Shown here in pieces: positions 24,322-34,855 of a stretch of DNA of 64,000 nt. Under the pieces are notes generated by a model. The model saw only the letters and a list, made by a program, of their open reading frames with translations, was not told where the DNA came from and searched no databases. Position numbers and translations under genes: made by a program. The DNA is from an uncultured Eubacterium sp. Lineage in GTDB: Bacteria > Bacillota > Clostridia > Lachnospirales > Lachnospiraceae. The stretch spans positions 1 through 64,000 of the forward strand of contig CAMDYG010000006.1 of assembly GCA_945910225.1 (NCBI GenBank), in the 5' to 3' direction. Position 1 is the stretch's first letter. Every line of letters begins with the position of its first letter.

Positions 24322-25047
24322 ATGGTAAAAATATATCGTTTTCAAAGATTAATGATTATAGCAGCTGTTATTATATGGGCAGTATTTGCAACAAAAATTA
24401 TTGTAGACGGAATAAATGGAGAAAAGGGAAATGTTGTGGATACATTTTGCGACAATGTATATTATGACCTGAGCGCATGCATTTCTGCGAATGGGAAGAT
24501 TACTAAAAATATGACTGCTGCTACACAGAAACTTCTGCTTGTGGAGATGGCTGAGAAGCTTGGAATTAACAGATATAATATTACAGAGGATGATAAGGGC
24601 ATGAATTTAAGCCAGAATTCTGTAAATGGTGCTGTGCAGATAGATATTGTAAATACAGATTCTGGAAATTATTTAAAAACAGAGGTTATATTGTATAAAG
24701 GGTTTGAGAGTGTTGAAAGTTATCAGAAAATATTAAGTGACGGATTCGATAATCTTGGAATTGATACACAGGTTACGATAAGCATGAAGGGAAGCGTTTT
24801 AGGGGACATGCAGGTTCATGACAGAAATGAAATGGCTGCCAGGATGCTTAATATGTTAGGAGCCAAAGAGGTTGCATCTGGAAATATTCAGGATTCATAT
24901 GTTGTGTATGCATATTCTAAGGCTGTGGGGGATTCAGTAAAAATCGGAAAGAAGAAGATAAATATTAATATAACTATGAATTATGATGAAATAAACAATA
25001 TAACCAATATACAGCTTGCGACTCCTGTATATAACGAGGATTTCTGA
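24322..25047 (+). CDS. YwmB-like protein
   Basis: Single N-terminal TM, YwmB-like length and pattern, position downstream of atpC as in Bacillus. Confidence 0.55.
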   Translation: MVKIYRFQRLMIIAAVIIWAVFATKIIVDGINGEKGNVVDTFCDNVYYDLSACISANGKITKNMTAATQKLLLVEMAEKLGINRYNITEDDKGMNLSQNSVNGAVQIDIVNTDSGNYLKTEVILYKGFESVESYQKILSDGFDNLGIDTQVTISMKGSVLGDMQVHDRNEMAARMLNMLGAKEVASGNIQDSYVVYAYSKAVGDSVKIGKKKININITMNYDEINNITNIQLATPVYNEDF

Positions 25048-25130
25048 TTAAACTTGCCTATTGAGGTTTTTGGTTAAAGATATTAAAATATCTTTATATA
25101 TGCAGACAAAAATAATTAATGGGGAATAAT

Positions 25131-26273
25131 ATGGAACTAAAAGAACTTTTAGATAAATGTATTAATGATAAGCTTATAGATCTTACAATAAGTGGACAAA
25201 AGAATAAGAATGAGGAAATGGCGGTAAGAGTTAAAATACGTCCAGTGCAGCTTAAGGAAGACCTGATGTATCAGGCATCGGAATTTGTAGGGAAAAAGGT
25301 GCTGCATACTAATTATACCAGCGAGCAGATAAAAGACAAAATCGAAGAGTATATGAAAAATGATTTCAAACAGGCACAGTTTTGCATGGTGGATGCTACA
25401 ATATTAAGTTCAAAGAGCGGAACTTTAACTTGTAAATACAAAAGGCTTAGCCAGATAAAAAGCCAGAAAGATCTTTCACATAACAGATCCAAAGAGTATA
25501 TTCTGAAAGAAGGAATTAAAGTGGATTTCCTTGTAGAACTTGGGGTTATGACGAAAGATGGAGCCATAGTAAGAACTAAATACGATAAATTCAGACAGAT
25601 TAACAGATTTCTTGAATTTATAGAGGATATTCTTCCACAGCTGGACAGGCAGAAAGAACAGACTATTATAGATTTTGGCTGTGGTAAATCATATCTTACA
25701 TTTGCAATGTATTATTATCTTAAAGTGCTTAAAGGTTATAATATCAGGATTATAGGACTGGATTTGAAAAAAGATGTCATTGATCATTGCAATGAACTGC
25801 GGACAAAATATGGATATGATAAGCTCGACTTTTATGAAGGCGATATTGCTTCATACAAGGGAGTTCAATCTGTTGATATGGTAGTAACACTTCATGCATG
25901 TGATACAGCCACAGATTATGCATTAGCCAAAGCGGTTGCATGGGGAGCCAGGGTTATATTGTCAGTTCCATGCTGTCAGCATGAAGCAAACAGGACAATT
26001 AATAATGAAGTTCTTGCTCCAGTTATGGACTATGGCATATTAAAGGAAAGATTTGCGGCTATAGCAACAGATGGCGTAAGGGCAAAGCTGCTTGAATCAA
26101 AAGGATACCAGACACAGATATTAGAATTTATAGATATGGAACACACGCCAAAGAATCTGCTTATAAGGGCTGTAAAGACGGGAAAATGTGACAGAAAAGC
26201 TTTTGAAGAAGTTGTCAGGATGAAAGATGCACTTAATATTGATTTGACATTGATGAAGCTTTTGGAGGATTAA
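25131..26273 (+). CDS. SAM-dependent methyltransferase
   Basis: TIIDFGCGKSYLTFAMYYYL; VVTLHACDTATDYALA; SVPCCQHE. Confidence 0.8.
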   Translation: MELKELLDKCINDKLIDLTISGQKNKNEEMAVRVKIRPVQLKEDLMYQASEFVGKKVLHTNYTSEQIKDKIEEYMKNDFKQAQFCMVDATILSSKSGTLTCKYKRLSQIKSQKDLSHNRSKEYILKEGIKVDFLVELGVMTKDGAIVRTKYDKFRQINRFLEFIEDILPQLDRQKEQTIIDFGCGKSYLTFAMYYYLKVLKGYNIRIIGLDLKKDVIDHCNELRTKYGYDKLDFYEGDIASYKGVQSVDMVVTLHACDTATDYALAKAVAWGARVILSVPCCQHEANRTINNEVLAPVMDYGILKERFAAIATDGVRAKLLESKGYQTQILEFIDMEHTPKNLLIRAVKTGKCDRKAFEEVVRMKDALNIDLTLMKLLED

Positions 26274-26274
26274 A

Positions 26275-28812
26275 TTGAAAAATATCAGAAATTATAGCAT
26301 ATCAGGAACAAAGTATTTTGTATTGACTGTTATATTCATAGTTACTGTTGCGGTTACATTTATATCAATGAAGTTTGAACAGATAATTCCATCAGCAACA
26401 ACTATGTCAGATGCGAGTATACCTACAGTTTCAATGAAGACAGAAGAGGGCACAGAATTCAATGTGCTGCATGGTTATACTATGGATATAGATCCCACAT
26501 TGTTTTATGGAAATATTACACCGGTATCAAAGGACAGAAAGCTTCCAATAAGTATTAATACATATGGAGAAGAGATAAAAGAGATATCATACCGGATAAG
26601 ATCTATAGATGATAAGTCTCTTATAGAGAATACTAAGGTTGAGGAATATACACAGAATGGCAATACTGTAAATGCCACATTGAATATTAAGAATCTAATT
26701 GATGCAGGAAAAGAGTATGCGCTTGAAGTTGTATTAAAAACAGGAAAATATGATGACATATATTATTATACAAGAATAATGTATGGAGGGGATTATGATA
26801 TCCAGAAGAAAATTGATTTTGTTCTGGATTTCAATTCGTGTACATTTGACAAAGACAGACTGAAGGATATAGCGGGGTATCTTGAAACATCAGGATTAGG
26901 AGATAACACTAATTATGGAAAGGTTAATATTAATTGTTCATTAAGTCAGGTTGGATGGGGAGATTTAGAGCCATTCGTTGAAAGTGATATTGTACCGGAA
27001 GTAATATCAATAACGGATGATGTTGCAATAATAAGACTTGATTACAGGATAGGTGCTGCTAATGACTATGATTCTAATGATTCATACAAGGTTAGTGAAT
27101 ATTATAGAATAAGACAGACTAATACTGGTTTTTACCTTCTTAATTATGAGAGAGAAGCTAATCAGATATTTGATGCAAAGAATGATCTTACTTCATCATC
27201 AAAGATTAATCTTGGAATAAATGCATCAACGGATGTTACATTTGATTCTGATGAAAAGGGCGAGTATACCTATTTTGTAAATCAGGGATCATTATGGTGC
27301 TTTAATAGTAGTTCGCATACATTTACAAGGGTATTTTCTTTTGAAGGCGAGGAGACGGACTCAGTAAGAGAAGGATATAATGCACACACTATTAAGATAA
27401 TAAGCGTTAATGACAATGGTAACAGCACTTTTCTGGTATCAGGATACATGAACAGAGGAGAGCATGAAGGTCAGGTAGGAGTTTCGCTGTGTGATTACTC
27501 ATACTCTGATAATAATGTAACGGAAAGATTGTTTATACCACTTGCCATACCATATAATATTCTTTCAGAGAATGTTGGCGGAGTGGCGTATGTATCAGGT
27601 GATAAGTTTTATATTCTTATTGATGAGACATTATATTCTGTTGATCTTGACAGTAAAGAAGTCATGACAGAGATTGACGGATTAAAAGAGGGAACTTATT
27701 CTGTATCAGAATATGGTGACGCTATTGCATATAGTGTATCAGGCGACATCAATAATACAGATGTGATAAGAATCCTTAACATGAATAATGATACCGATTA
27801 TGAGTTGACAGCGCCAGAAGGTGACACATTAAAACCACTTGGATATATACAGTCAGATTTTATATATGGAACAGCACATAAGTCTGATATACTTGCAAAG
27901 CAGGATGGCAGCAGCGTACTTGCAATGTATAAAGTTGGAATAATGGATGTTGATTACAATTATATAAAAGAGTATGAACAGCCTGGTATATATGTGTCGG
28001 ATGCAGAAGTTGAGGGCATGAGAATAACATTGTCAAGAATGGTCAGGTCAGAAGATGGCTATACATCAACAAGCATAGACCAGCTTATTAATAAAGATGA
28101 AAATGTTTCTGATAACAGTGTAGAAACAGAAGTAATAAGTACAGATGCAAGAAAACAGGAATTATATCTGGATCTTCTTACCAAGGTAACAGATATATCT
28201 GTATCATACCGGACCGCAGGGGAGATTGTTTTTAAGGACAATACGCAGCTTGAGCTGGACAGTGATTTTAAATGGGACGGAAAGTATTATGTATATGGAT
28301 ACGGCGTATTTAAAGGCAGCAGAATAAAGCTCGAATCGGCAGTTACACTTGCGTATGACACATATGGAACTGTGACAGATAGCAGCTGCAGGCTTGTATG
28401 GCAGAGATATAGGAATACGCAGGCTTCTATAGATGGCATTACTCCTGTTGTAACAGGTGATTCGCTGACTAGTTCAGTACAGATGCTGTGTAATTATCTG
28501 GGTAGTGACATCAATGCAGCTTCTTATATGGGACAGGGACATAATGCGGTTGAAACCCTTAGTAGTATCAGTGGTGTTACAGGAATTAATCTTACAGGAA
28601 TAACATATGAGAAAGTTCTTAGCTATGTATCAAATGGGTGCCCTGTAATATCAAGAACAGAATCAGATGAATATATTGTTATTATCGCATATAATTCGAG
28701 TGAGATTGCATATATTGATTCATCAACAGGTGAAGTTGAGACTGTATCAATGACATATGCAGGAAAGATGTTCTCTAAGGGTGGAAATGTATTTGTAACA
28801 TATTTTAAGTGA
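26275..28812 (+). CDS. Large membrane-anchored extracytoplasmic protein, possible C39-like C-terminal domain (TTG start)
   Basis: N-terminal TM; C-terminal SVQMLCNYLG...VLSYVSNGCPVISRTESDEYIVIIAYNSSEIAYIDSSTG. Confidence 0.5.
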   Translation: MKNIRNYSISGTKYFVLTVIFIVTVAVTFISMKFEQIIPSATTMSDASIPTVSMKTEEGTEFNVLHGYTMDIDPTLFYGNITPVSKDRKLPISINTYGEEIKEISYRIRSIDDKSLIENTKVEEYTQNGNTVNATLNIKNLIDAGKEYALEVVLKTGKYDDIYYYTRIMYGGDYDIQKKIDFVLDFNSCTFDKDRLKDIAGYLETSGLGDNTNYGKVNINCSLSQVGWGDLEPFVESDIVPEVISITDDVAIIRLDYRIGAANDYDSNDSYKVSEYYRIRQTNTGFYLLNYEREANQIFDAKNDLTSSSKINLGINASTDVTFDSDEKGEYTYFVNQGSLWCFNSSSHTFTRVFSFEGEETDSVREGYNAHTIKIISVNDNGNSTFLVSGYMNRGEHEGQVGVSLCDYSYSDNNVTERLFIPLAIPYNILSENVGGVAYVSGDKFYILIDETLYSVDLDSKEVMTEIDGLKEGTYSVSEYGDAIAYSVSGDINNTDVIRILNMNNDTDYELTAPEGDTLKPLGYIQSDFIYGTAHKSDILAKQDGSSVLAMYKVGIMDVDYNYIKEYEQPGIYVSDAEVEGMRITLSRMVRSEDGYTSTSIDQLINKDENVSDNSVETEVISTDARKQELYLDLLTKVTDISVSYRTAGEIVFKDNTQLELDSDFKWDGKYYVYGYGVFKGSRIKLESAVTLAYDTYGTVTDSSCRLVWQRYRNTQASIDGITPVVTGDSLTSSVQMLCNYLGSDINAASYMGQGHNAVETLSSISGVTGINLTGITYEKVLSYVSNGCPVISRTESDEYIVIIAYNSSEIAYIDSSTGEVETVSMTYAGKMFSKGGNVFVTYFK

Positions 28813-28836
28813 TTCTTATATAGTTGATGAGGTAAA

Positions 28837-31065
28837 ATGGCAAAAAAGAAGTTATCTAAAAAGAAAAGAAGGCGGAGAATTATAAGAAGAATAATATTAT
28901 TAGTTATTCTTCTTGCGTTTGCTACAGGTCTTATATTGTTTGCACCAAAGATAATAAAAGTTGCAGCTCTTGCAAAAGATGCCAAAAAGCTTGTTGGACA
29001 GAGTGATGTTGGAACATTTATGGATTCTGGGACGACTGTCATATATGATGCATCTGGCAACGAGTTGTGTACAATGAAAGATTCAAAGGATATGTATTAT
29101 GTGGATATTGCAGATATTCCTGATACGCTTGCGGAATCATTTGTTGTTATGGAAGATAAAGATTTCTATAAGCACAAAGGTATAGACTACAAGGCAATTA
29201 TCAGGGCAATTATTGCTAACACGGAGAATGATGAAATTGTTCAGGGTGCGAGCACGATTACCCAGCAGCTTGCAAAAAACATTTTTCTTAGCCAGGAAGT
29301 TACATGGGAGCGAAAAGTTGAGGAAATGTTTGTTGCAAGAGAACTTGAAAAGAAGTACTCAAAAGACCAGATCCTTGAGTTCTATCTTAATAATATATAT
29401 TTTGGAAATGGTTATTATGGTGTGGGAGCAGCGGCTAAAGGATATTTTGGAAAGGATGTAAACGAACTTTCATTGGCTGAGCAGACATTTATAGCAGCTA
29501 TACCTAATAATCCTACAAGATATAATCCGCTTACTAATTATGATAATACAGTTGGAAGAAGAGATATGATACTTGCAAGGCTGTATGATGAGGATTTTAT
29601 CAACTCAATGAATTATTATACAGCGCTGGATACCCAGGTCGAATTATCACAGCAGCCGGCTGCATCAAAGAATAATTCTGTTGAAACATATGCAAGACAT
29701 TGTGCAACAGAGGGAATGATGCAGGCAAATGGATTTATATTCAGAACTAATTTTGCAGATGAAGACGATTACAACCAGTATAAGCAATTATATGAGGACA
29801 GCTATACATTATTTCAACAAAGATTGTTTTCTGGTGGATATAATGTATATACAAGTATAGATATGCAGCTTCAGGAAGAATTGCAGAGTGCGGTTGATGA
29901 TAATATGGAATCGTATACATCGCAGAAAGATGGCGTTTATGAAATGCAGGCAGCAGCTACATGTATAGATAATTCAACTGGAAATGTTGTAGCTATAGTT
30001 GGTTCGCGCAGCCAGGATCTGGAAGGGTATACGTTAAATCGCGCATACCAGAGTTACAGACAGCCTGGAAGTTCAATTAAACCAATAATAGATTATATTC
30101 CATATCTTCAGATGGGAAATACACCGGATACAATTGTAAAGGATGAATATATACAGGATGGTCCTAAAAATGCAGATGGAACCTATATGGGAGATATAAC
30201 ATTAAGGACAGCGGTTAATCTTTCACGAAATACAGTTGCATGGAATATATTGAAGGAAATTACACCTAAGACGGGCAGCTCATATCTGCTAAACCAGGGA
30301 TTTCATAAGGTGTGGATGGACAAAAACTATAATGCAATAGCAATAGGTGGATTCACATATGGTGTATCAACAGAAGAAATGGCAGGAGCATATGCAACTA
30401 TCGTAAATGACGGCCAGTACAGAAGAGTAACATGTATCAGTTCTATAACTGATGCCAGGGGAAAAGTGATTCTTGACACTGCAGGCAGAGAGGAACAGAT
30501 ATATGATAAAGAATCATGCAGAATGATGACAGATATGTTGAAAACTGTTATTACAGATGGAACGGGAAAGGGAGCTTCGCCTGATAATGCAATAGTAGCA
30601 GGAAAGACAGGAACAACTAATTCTAACTATGATTCGTGGTTCTGCGGATATAGCCAGTATTATACACTGGCAGTATGGCAGGGATATGATTATCCTGCAT
30701 CAATACCACAAAATGTTACTAAACAGATATTCAGGCAGTTTATGCAGGAAGCACATAATGACCTGACAAAAAAGGATTTTCCAAAGTATAAGAATTCAAA
30801 TACGACGGATGAAACAACAAGCCAGGCAGAAACAGAGACGGAAACAGCGAGTGAAACACAGACAGAGACACAGTCTGTTATGGAGACAGAGTCCGCAACG
30901 CAGACACAGAAGAGCAGTCAGGCAGTGTCATCAAGCCAGATGGAGACTGGAGTGATCAGGGATAATGATGAAACAGTAAGTGTTAAACAGGAAAGTACTG
31001 CAGGTGCAGGTAATGCGGATACTGATAAACCAGCAGAGACAAAGAATGATAATCTGGTATATTGA
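28837..31065 (+). CDS. Class A penicillin-binding protein, PBP1a family
   Basis: VVMEDKDFYKHKGIDYKAIIRA; GASTITQQLAKN; GSSIKP; AGKTGTT; T/E/Q-rich tail. Confidence 0.95.
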   Translation: MAKKKLSKKKRRRRIIRRIILLVILLAFATGLILFAPKIIKVAALAKDAKKLVGQSDVGTFMDSGTTVIYDASGNELCTMKDSKDMYYVDIADIPDTLAESFVVMEDKDFYKHKGIDYKAIIRAIIANTENDEIVQGASTITQQLAKNIFLSQEVTWERKVEEMFVARELEKKYSKDQILEFYLNNIYFGNGYYGVGAAAKGYFGKDVNELSLAEQTFIAAIPNNPTRYNPLTNYDNTVGRRDMILARLYDEDFINSMNYYTALDTQVELSQQPAASKNNSVETYARHCATEGMMQANGFIFRTNFADEDDYNQYKQLYEDSYTLFQQRLFSGGYNVYTSIDMQLQEELQSAVDDNMESYTSQKDGVYEMQAAATCIDNSTGNVVAIVGSRSQDLEGYTLNRAYQSYRQPGSSIKPIIDYIPYLQMGNTPDTIVKDEYIQDGPKNADGTYMGDITLRTAVNLSRNTVAWNILKEITPKTGSSYLLNQGFHKVWMDKNYNAIAIGGFTYGVSTEEMAGAYATIVNDGQYRRVTCISSITDARGKVILDTAGREEQIYDKESCRMMTDMLKTVITDGTGKGASPDNAIVAGKTGTTNSNYDSWFCGYSQYYTLAVWQGYDYPASIPQNVTKQIFRQFMQEAHNDLTKKDFPKYKNSNTTDETTSQAETETETASETQTETQSVMETESATQTQKSSQAVSSSQMETGVIRDNDETVSVKQESTAGAGNADTDKPAETKNDNLVY

Positions 31066-31081
31066 TTGCAAAAGAATTAAA

Positions 31082-31113
31082 AAAGGAACCCGGCTTATGC
31101 TGGGTTCCTTTTT
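31082..31113. terminator. Terminator between convergent genes
   Basis: aaaggaacccggcttatgctgggttccttttt. Confidence 0.85.
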
Positions 31114-31123
31114 GATATTATAA

Positions 31124-32308
31124 TTACTTGCCATAATGACGTTCGTTATATTCTTTAACTCTCTGCTGAATTCTTTCAACAGGACTTAAGAGGTTGCTGA
31201 TTGAAGAATCATGATTGAGTGTATCAATAAGAAGAGCCATATACTTGCTCATATCAACATTGATATACCATGGCTTAGAAAGGAGTTCTTCTGGCTGATA
31301 TACAAGGTTAGTTGTAAGAATTCTGTCAATAACACCATTCTCATAAGCTTCATCAAATTTCTTGAATCCATTAGTGAAAAGACCAAATGTAGTAGCACAG
31401 AATACTCTGCTGGCACCACGTTTCTTAAGCTCAGAAGCAACATCAATCATACTCTCACCAGAAGAAATCATATCATCGATGATAATTACATCTTTGCCTT
31501 CAACATTAGTTCCAAGGAATTCATGTGCAACAATAGGGTTACGACCATTTACAATTTTAGTGTAATCTCTTCTCTTGTAGAACATACCCATATCAAGTCC
31601 GAGAACGTTGGCAAAGTAAACAGCACGTCCCATACCACCTTCATCAGGGCTGATAACCATCATATGGTCACTGTCAATGTGAAGGTCGTCCACATTAAGA
31701 AGAAGATACTTGATAAACTGATATGTGCACGAAACAGATTCAAATCCCTTAAGAGGAATAGCATTGTGTACTCTAGGGTCATGTGCATCAAAAGTGATGA
31801 TATTCTCAACACCCATATCTGTAAGTTCCTGAAGCATAAGTGCACAATCAAGAGATTCTCTTCCAGTTCTCTTATGCTGTCTTGATTCATAAAGGAAAGG
31901 CATGATTACATTAATTCTTCTTGCCTTACCACCAGCAGCAGCAATTACTCTCTTAAGATCAGCATAGTGATCATCAGGAGACATATGGTTCTTGAAACCG
32001 CAAACAGTATATTCAAGGCTGTAGTTGCAGACATCAAGCATAATATATAAGTCATGACCACGGACAGAATCTACAAGAACGCCCTTTCCTTCTCCTGAGC
32101 CGAATCTAGGAGTCTTAGCATTAACAATATAACTGTCTCTCTTATATCCTGCAAAATTAAGGGTAGAAGTATTCTCGTTCTGACGCTGCTCTCTCCACTT
32201 TACAAGGTACTCGTCAACTTTCTTTCCCATCTGTGTGCAGCTTGCTAATGGGATAATACCTAAAGTTCCGTAAGGAATAGTTTCTGTGTGTCTTTCATCA
32301 CGTGGCAT
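31124..32308 (-). CDS. prs: Ribose-phosphate pyrophosphokinase, N-terminally extended type
   Basis: ESRQHKRTGRESLDCALMLQELTDMGVENIITFDAHDP; VIIIDDMISSGESMIDVASELKKRGA. Confidence 0.9.
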   Translation of the reverse strand: MPRDERHTETIPYGTLGIIPLASCTQMGKKVDEYLVKWREQRQNENTSTLNFAGYKRDSYIVNAKTPRFGSGEGKGVLVDSVRGHDLYIMLDVCNYSLEYTVCGFKNHMSPDDHYADLKRVIAAAGGKARRINVIMPFLYESRQHKRTGRESLDCALMLQELTDMGVENIITFDAHDPRVHNAIPLKGFESVSCTYQFIKYLLLNVDDLHIDSDHMMVISPDEGGMGRAVYFANVLGLDMGMFYKRRDYTKIVNGRNPIVAHEFLGTNVEGKDVIIIDDMISSGESMIDVASELKKRGASRVFCATTFGLFTNGFKKFDEAYENGVIDRILTTNLVYQPEELLSKPWYINVDMSKYMALLIDTLNHDSSISNLLSPVERIQQRVKEYNERHYGK

Positions 32309-32413
32309 AATAAATAATCCTCCATAAAGTATAATAATTAAACATACATATAAAAATATAAACATTGACGGGTAATAAGTCAATGATATATTCACATAAA
32401 AATAACCGGCAGT

Positions 32414-33406
32414 CTATCTTGGAGATAAACGTTTCATACATCTTATATCATCTCCAAAAAGCCGCAGAATAGAGTAGGCACTGACTAATCTGGAAAAAAT
32501 GCGCTGGGAATAACGTGATTCTATATCTGGCATTTCAAGATTAGAAGATATAATGACACTCTTGCGTCTTAACATTCTTTCATTGATTACATAGAACAGA
32601 TTAGAGAAATTATAGCTTGACCCATTCTCAGTTCCGAGATCATCAATTATAAGAAGATCACATTCAAGAAAGAACGATGTGTCAAATCTGGATTCGCCAT
32701 AATCTTTGTAGTCACCGCTCTTAAAAGCATCAAAGAATTCACCTGCAGTAAGATATATAATGCTGTGGCATGAATCCATGAGTGCTTTGGCTATGCAGTT
32801 GGATAAAAATGTTTTACCAACACCTGTCTGACCTATAAACAAAAGATTAGAAAAAGTGTTGTCAAAATTGTCAACGAATTCGTGACATACATTAAGAACC
32901 TTTTGCATATTATTATAAGGTGTGAGCCCTGTGGCGGGATCAACATCAGTGTTGTTGTACCATTTAAGAGAGAATGTATCGAAATTCTCATTATTGGTTA
33001 TATTCTTGAGATTGGAATCCTTATATATCAGGTCAATTGCTTTCTTATTAAAGCATATGCATCTATTGCCATTAACATACCCTGAATCTTTACAGTAAGG
33101 ACAAGTATATATATCATCAAGATAATCTGCAGGCTTACCAATCGAAGCCAGAGCAGATGCCCGTTTTAAGCGTAGTGTCTGAAGCGCAGAGTCTAATTCA
33201 TCAGCAGTCGAGTCAGATGAATCTGAACTTATGCGTGCTCTGGCGTTTGCCATAGATATATCTATAATTGAGGAATCAATATCTGCTATCTGTGGGCATA
33301 ATGATATAACTTCATCATAACGCTCCTGCTGGATATGACGATTAGCTGTTCTGATATCATCGTAAATTCTCATTATAGACTCATGTTGGGTATTACTTAA
33401 AGGCAT
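32414..33406 (-). CDS. DnaC/DnaI-like helicase loader ATPase
   Basis: LLFIGQTGVGKTFLSNCIAKAL; CDLLIIDDLGTE; N-terminal Cys motif CPYCKDSGYVNGNRCICF. Confidence 0.88.
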   Translation of the reverse strand: MPLSNTQHESIMRIYDDIRTANRHIQQERYDEVISLCPQIADIDSSIIDISMANARARISSDSSDSTADELDSALQTLRLKRASALASIGKPADYLDDIYTCPYCKDSGYVNGNRCICFNKKAIDLIYKDSNLKNITNNENFDTFSLKWYNNTDVDPATGLTPYNNMQKVLNVCHEFVDNFDNTFSNLLFIGQTGVGKTFLSNCIAKALMDSCHSIIYLTAGEFFDAFKSGDYKDYGESRFDTSFFLECDLLIIDDLGTENGSSYNFSNLFYVINERMLRRKSVIISSNLEMPDIESRYSQRIFSRLVSAYSILRLFGDDIRCMKRLSPR

Positions 33407-33426
33407 CGTGTTCCTCCTGTTACGGA

Positions 33427-34590
33427 TTAATTATTATTACTTAGCAAAGAATTATACCAGTCATCAGACTTTTTAGGACGCTGCTGGTAGTTGTTAAAGC
33501 GGTTAGCGTTCTGCTTGATAACATTACCAGACTTGGTACTCTTGGAAGCTTTAGAGGCTTCATACTGGGCATCAGCTTTTTTAATATCATCGGAATTTCT
33601 TATATTAGATGAATTCCATTTTGTGAGAATTGAATCAGCGTATTCAAAGCTTGGCTGATGAGTAGCTTTAAGAGTTCTGTTACAGGCTTCAACAATCATA
33701 TCTGTATCAAAGCAGAATACATCAGTCCATTTAGAAATAAGCTGTTTCTCAGTCTGTCCTGGCTCTCTGTTATTAAGTCCGAACGCACGCATTACACTAT
33801 ATACAGCTTCATTATGAGATGATACTTCATCACGTGCAGCTTCTACAGTGTTGATGCCTTCTTCAGCCCATGATAAGGCAATCTTTTCAATATATCTTAA
33901 AGCAGTCTTACCTTTTGATACACAATACTCAAAGAGATATTCAATAAGATCTGCAGGGAAGTGAAGTGTATCATAAAAATATACGATGGCGTTAACTTCT
34001 GAGTCAGATAAAGTCTTTCCAAGATAAGTCTGGACTACAAAAAGGAGCATTGAAAAATCATCATTGGATGAAAGCTCATTAAGCTTCTCTGCCGGAGCTG
34101 TAATCTTAGAAGGTTCAATATCATTAAAGCTTATGCTGCTGTTGATTCTGCTTATTGGTACAACATTAGCGCTTGAATCAGGCGTTCCAGAGTATCCTGC
34201 AACATTGCGCTGTGATGAGTAATTGTCTTCAATTTCAGATAAATCTGTATGTACAGGCGCTTTGGTATTGTCAGGCTTAGGACTGTTATCAGTAGATACA
34301 GCTTTAAATGTTATACCGCATAACTGCTTGTTATTGTCGTATGACAAAGATAAAAGACCAAGCTTGTCCCAATATCTTAACGCACGCATTATATCATTCT
34401 CTGTCTGATTAAAAGTATCAGCAATATGAGAGATGCTTAAATTATTACTGCTTCGGGAAAGCAAGCGTAACAGATACAGATATACCTTAACAAAGTCTCC
34501 GTTAGCGGATGGAACGTATTGGTCTATAAAAATATCAGAAACTGCGGTGTAACCAGAAGCAGTCTCTGAAGATAAATTCAGATTATTCAT
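33427..34590 (-). CDS. DnaD-domain replication initiation protein
   Basis: Winged-helix N-terminus; YLGKTLSDSEVNAIVYFYDTLHFPADLIEYLFEYCVSKGKTALRYIEKIALSWAEEGINT. Confidence 0.88.
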   Translation of the reverse strand: MNNLNLSSETASGYTAVSDIFIDQYVPSANGDFVKVYLYLLRLLSRSSNNLSISHIADTFNQTENDIMRALRYWDKLGLLSLSYDNNKQLCGITFKAVSTDNSPKPDNTKAPVHTDLSEIEDNYSSQRNVAGYSGTPDSSANVVPISRINSSISFNDIEPSKITAPAEKLNELSSNDDFSMLLFVVQTYLGKTLSDSEVNAIVYFYDTLHFPADLIEYLFEYCVSKGKTALRYIEKIALSWAEEGINTVEAARDEVSSHNEAVYSVMRAFGLNNREPGQTEKQLISKWTDVFCFDTDMIVEACNRTLKATHQPSFEYADSILTKWNSSNIRNSDDIKKADAQYEASKASKSTKSGNVIKQNANRFNNYQQRPKKSDDWYNSLLSNNN

Positions 34591-34674
34591 GGTATCATTC
34601 TCCCCAAATGTTATGAGCAGATTATACCACTGAAAAAAATAAATGCAAAGCGCACCAGGTGCGGAAAGGAGGTT

Positions 34675-34820
34675 TGTGGAAAATGTGGATAATGTGGATA
34701 AATGATAAGGGAACTTAACAAAGGTGCATAAAACAGGAATTTAAAAATTTACAAAATAAAAAATTATCCACAACTTTTATTCACAAATAAGTGGCAAAAA
34801 ATTGTGGATAATGTGGATAA
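34675..34820. promoter_or_regulatory. DnaA-box cluster
   Basis: TGTGGAAAA 34675, TGTGGATAA 34684 and 34693, TTATCCACA 34764, TTATTCACA 34777, TGTGGATAA 34803 and 34812. Confidence 0.85.
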
Positions 34821-34855
34821 CTTTGTTGAAAAAGTTCAGATTGGTTGAAAACTTA

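Noticed and set aside
30800-31065. T/E/Q-rich low-complexity tail of PBP1 as a separate feature
   Set aside because: Common disordered tail in clostridial class A PBPs; no further structure seen.
34600-34855. Calling the DnaA-box cluster the chromosomal oriC
   Set aside because: No dnaA/dnaN/rpmH nearby and genes on both sides are mostly plus-strand; kept as a DnaA-box cluster only.
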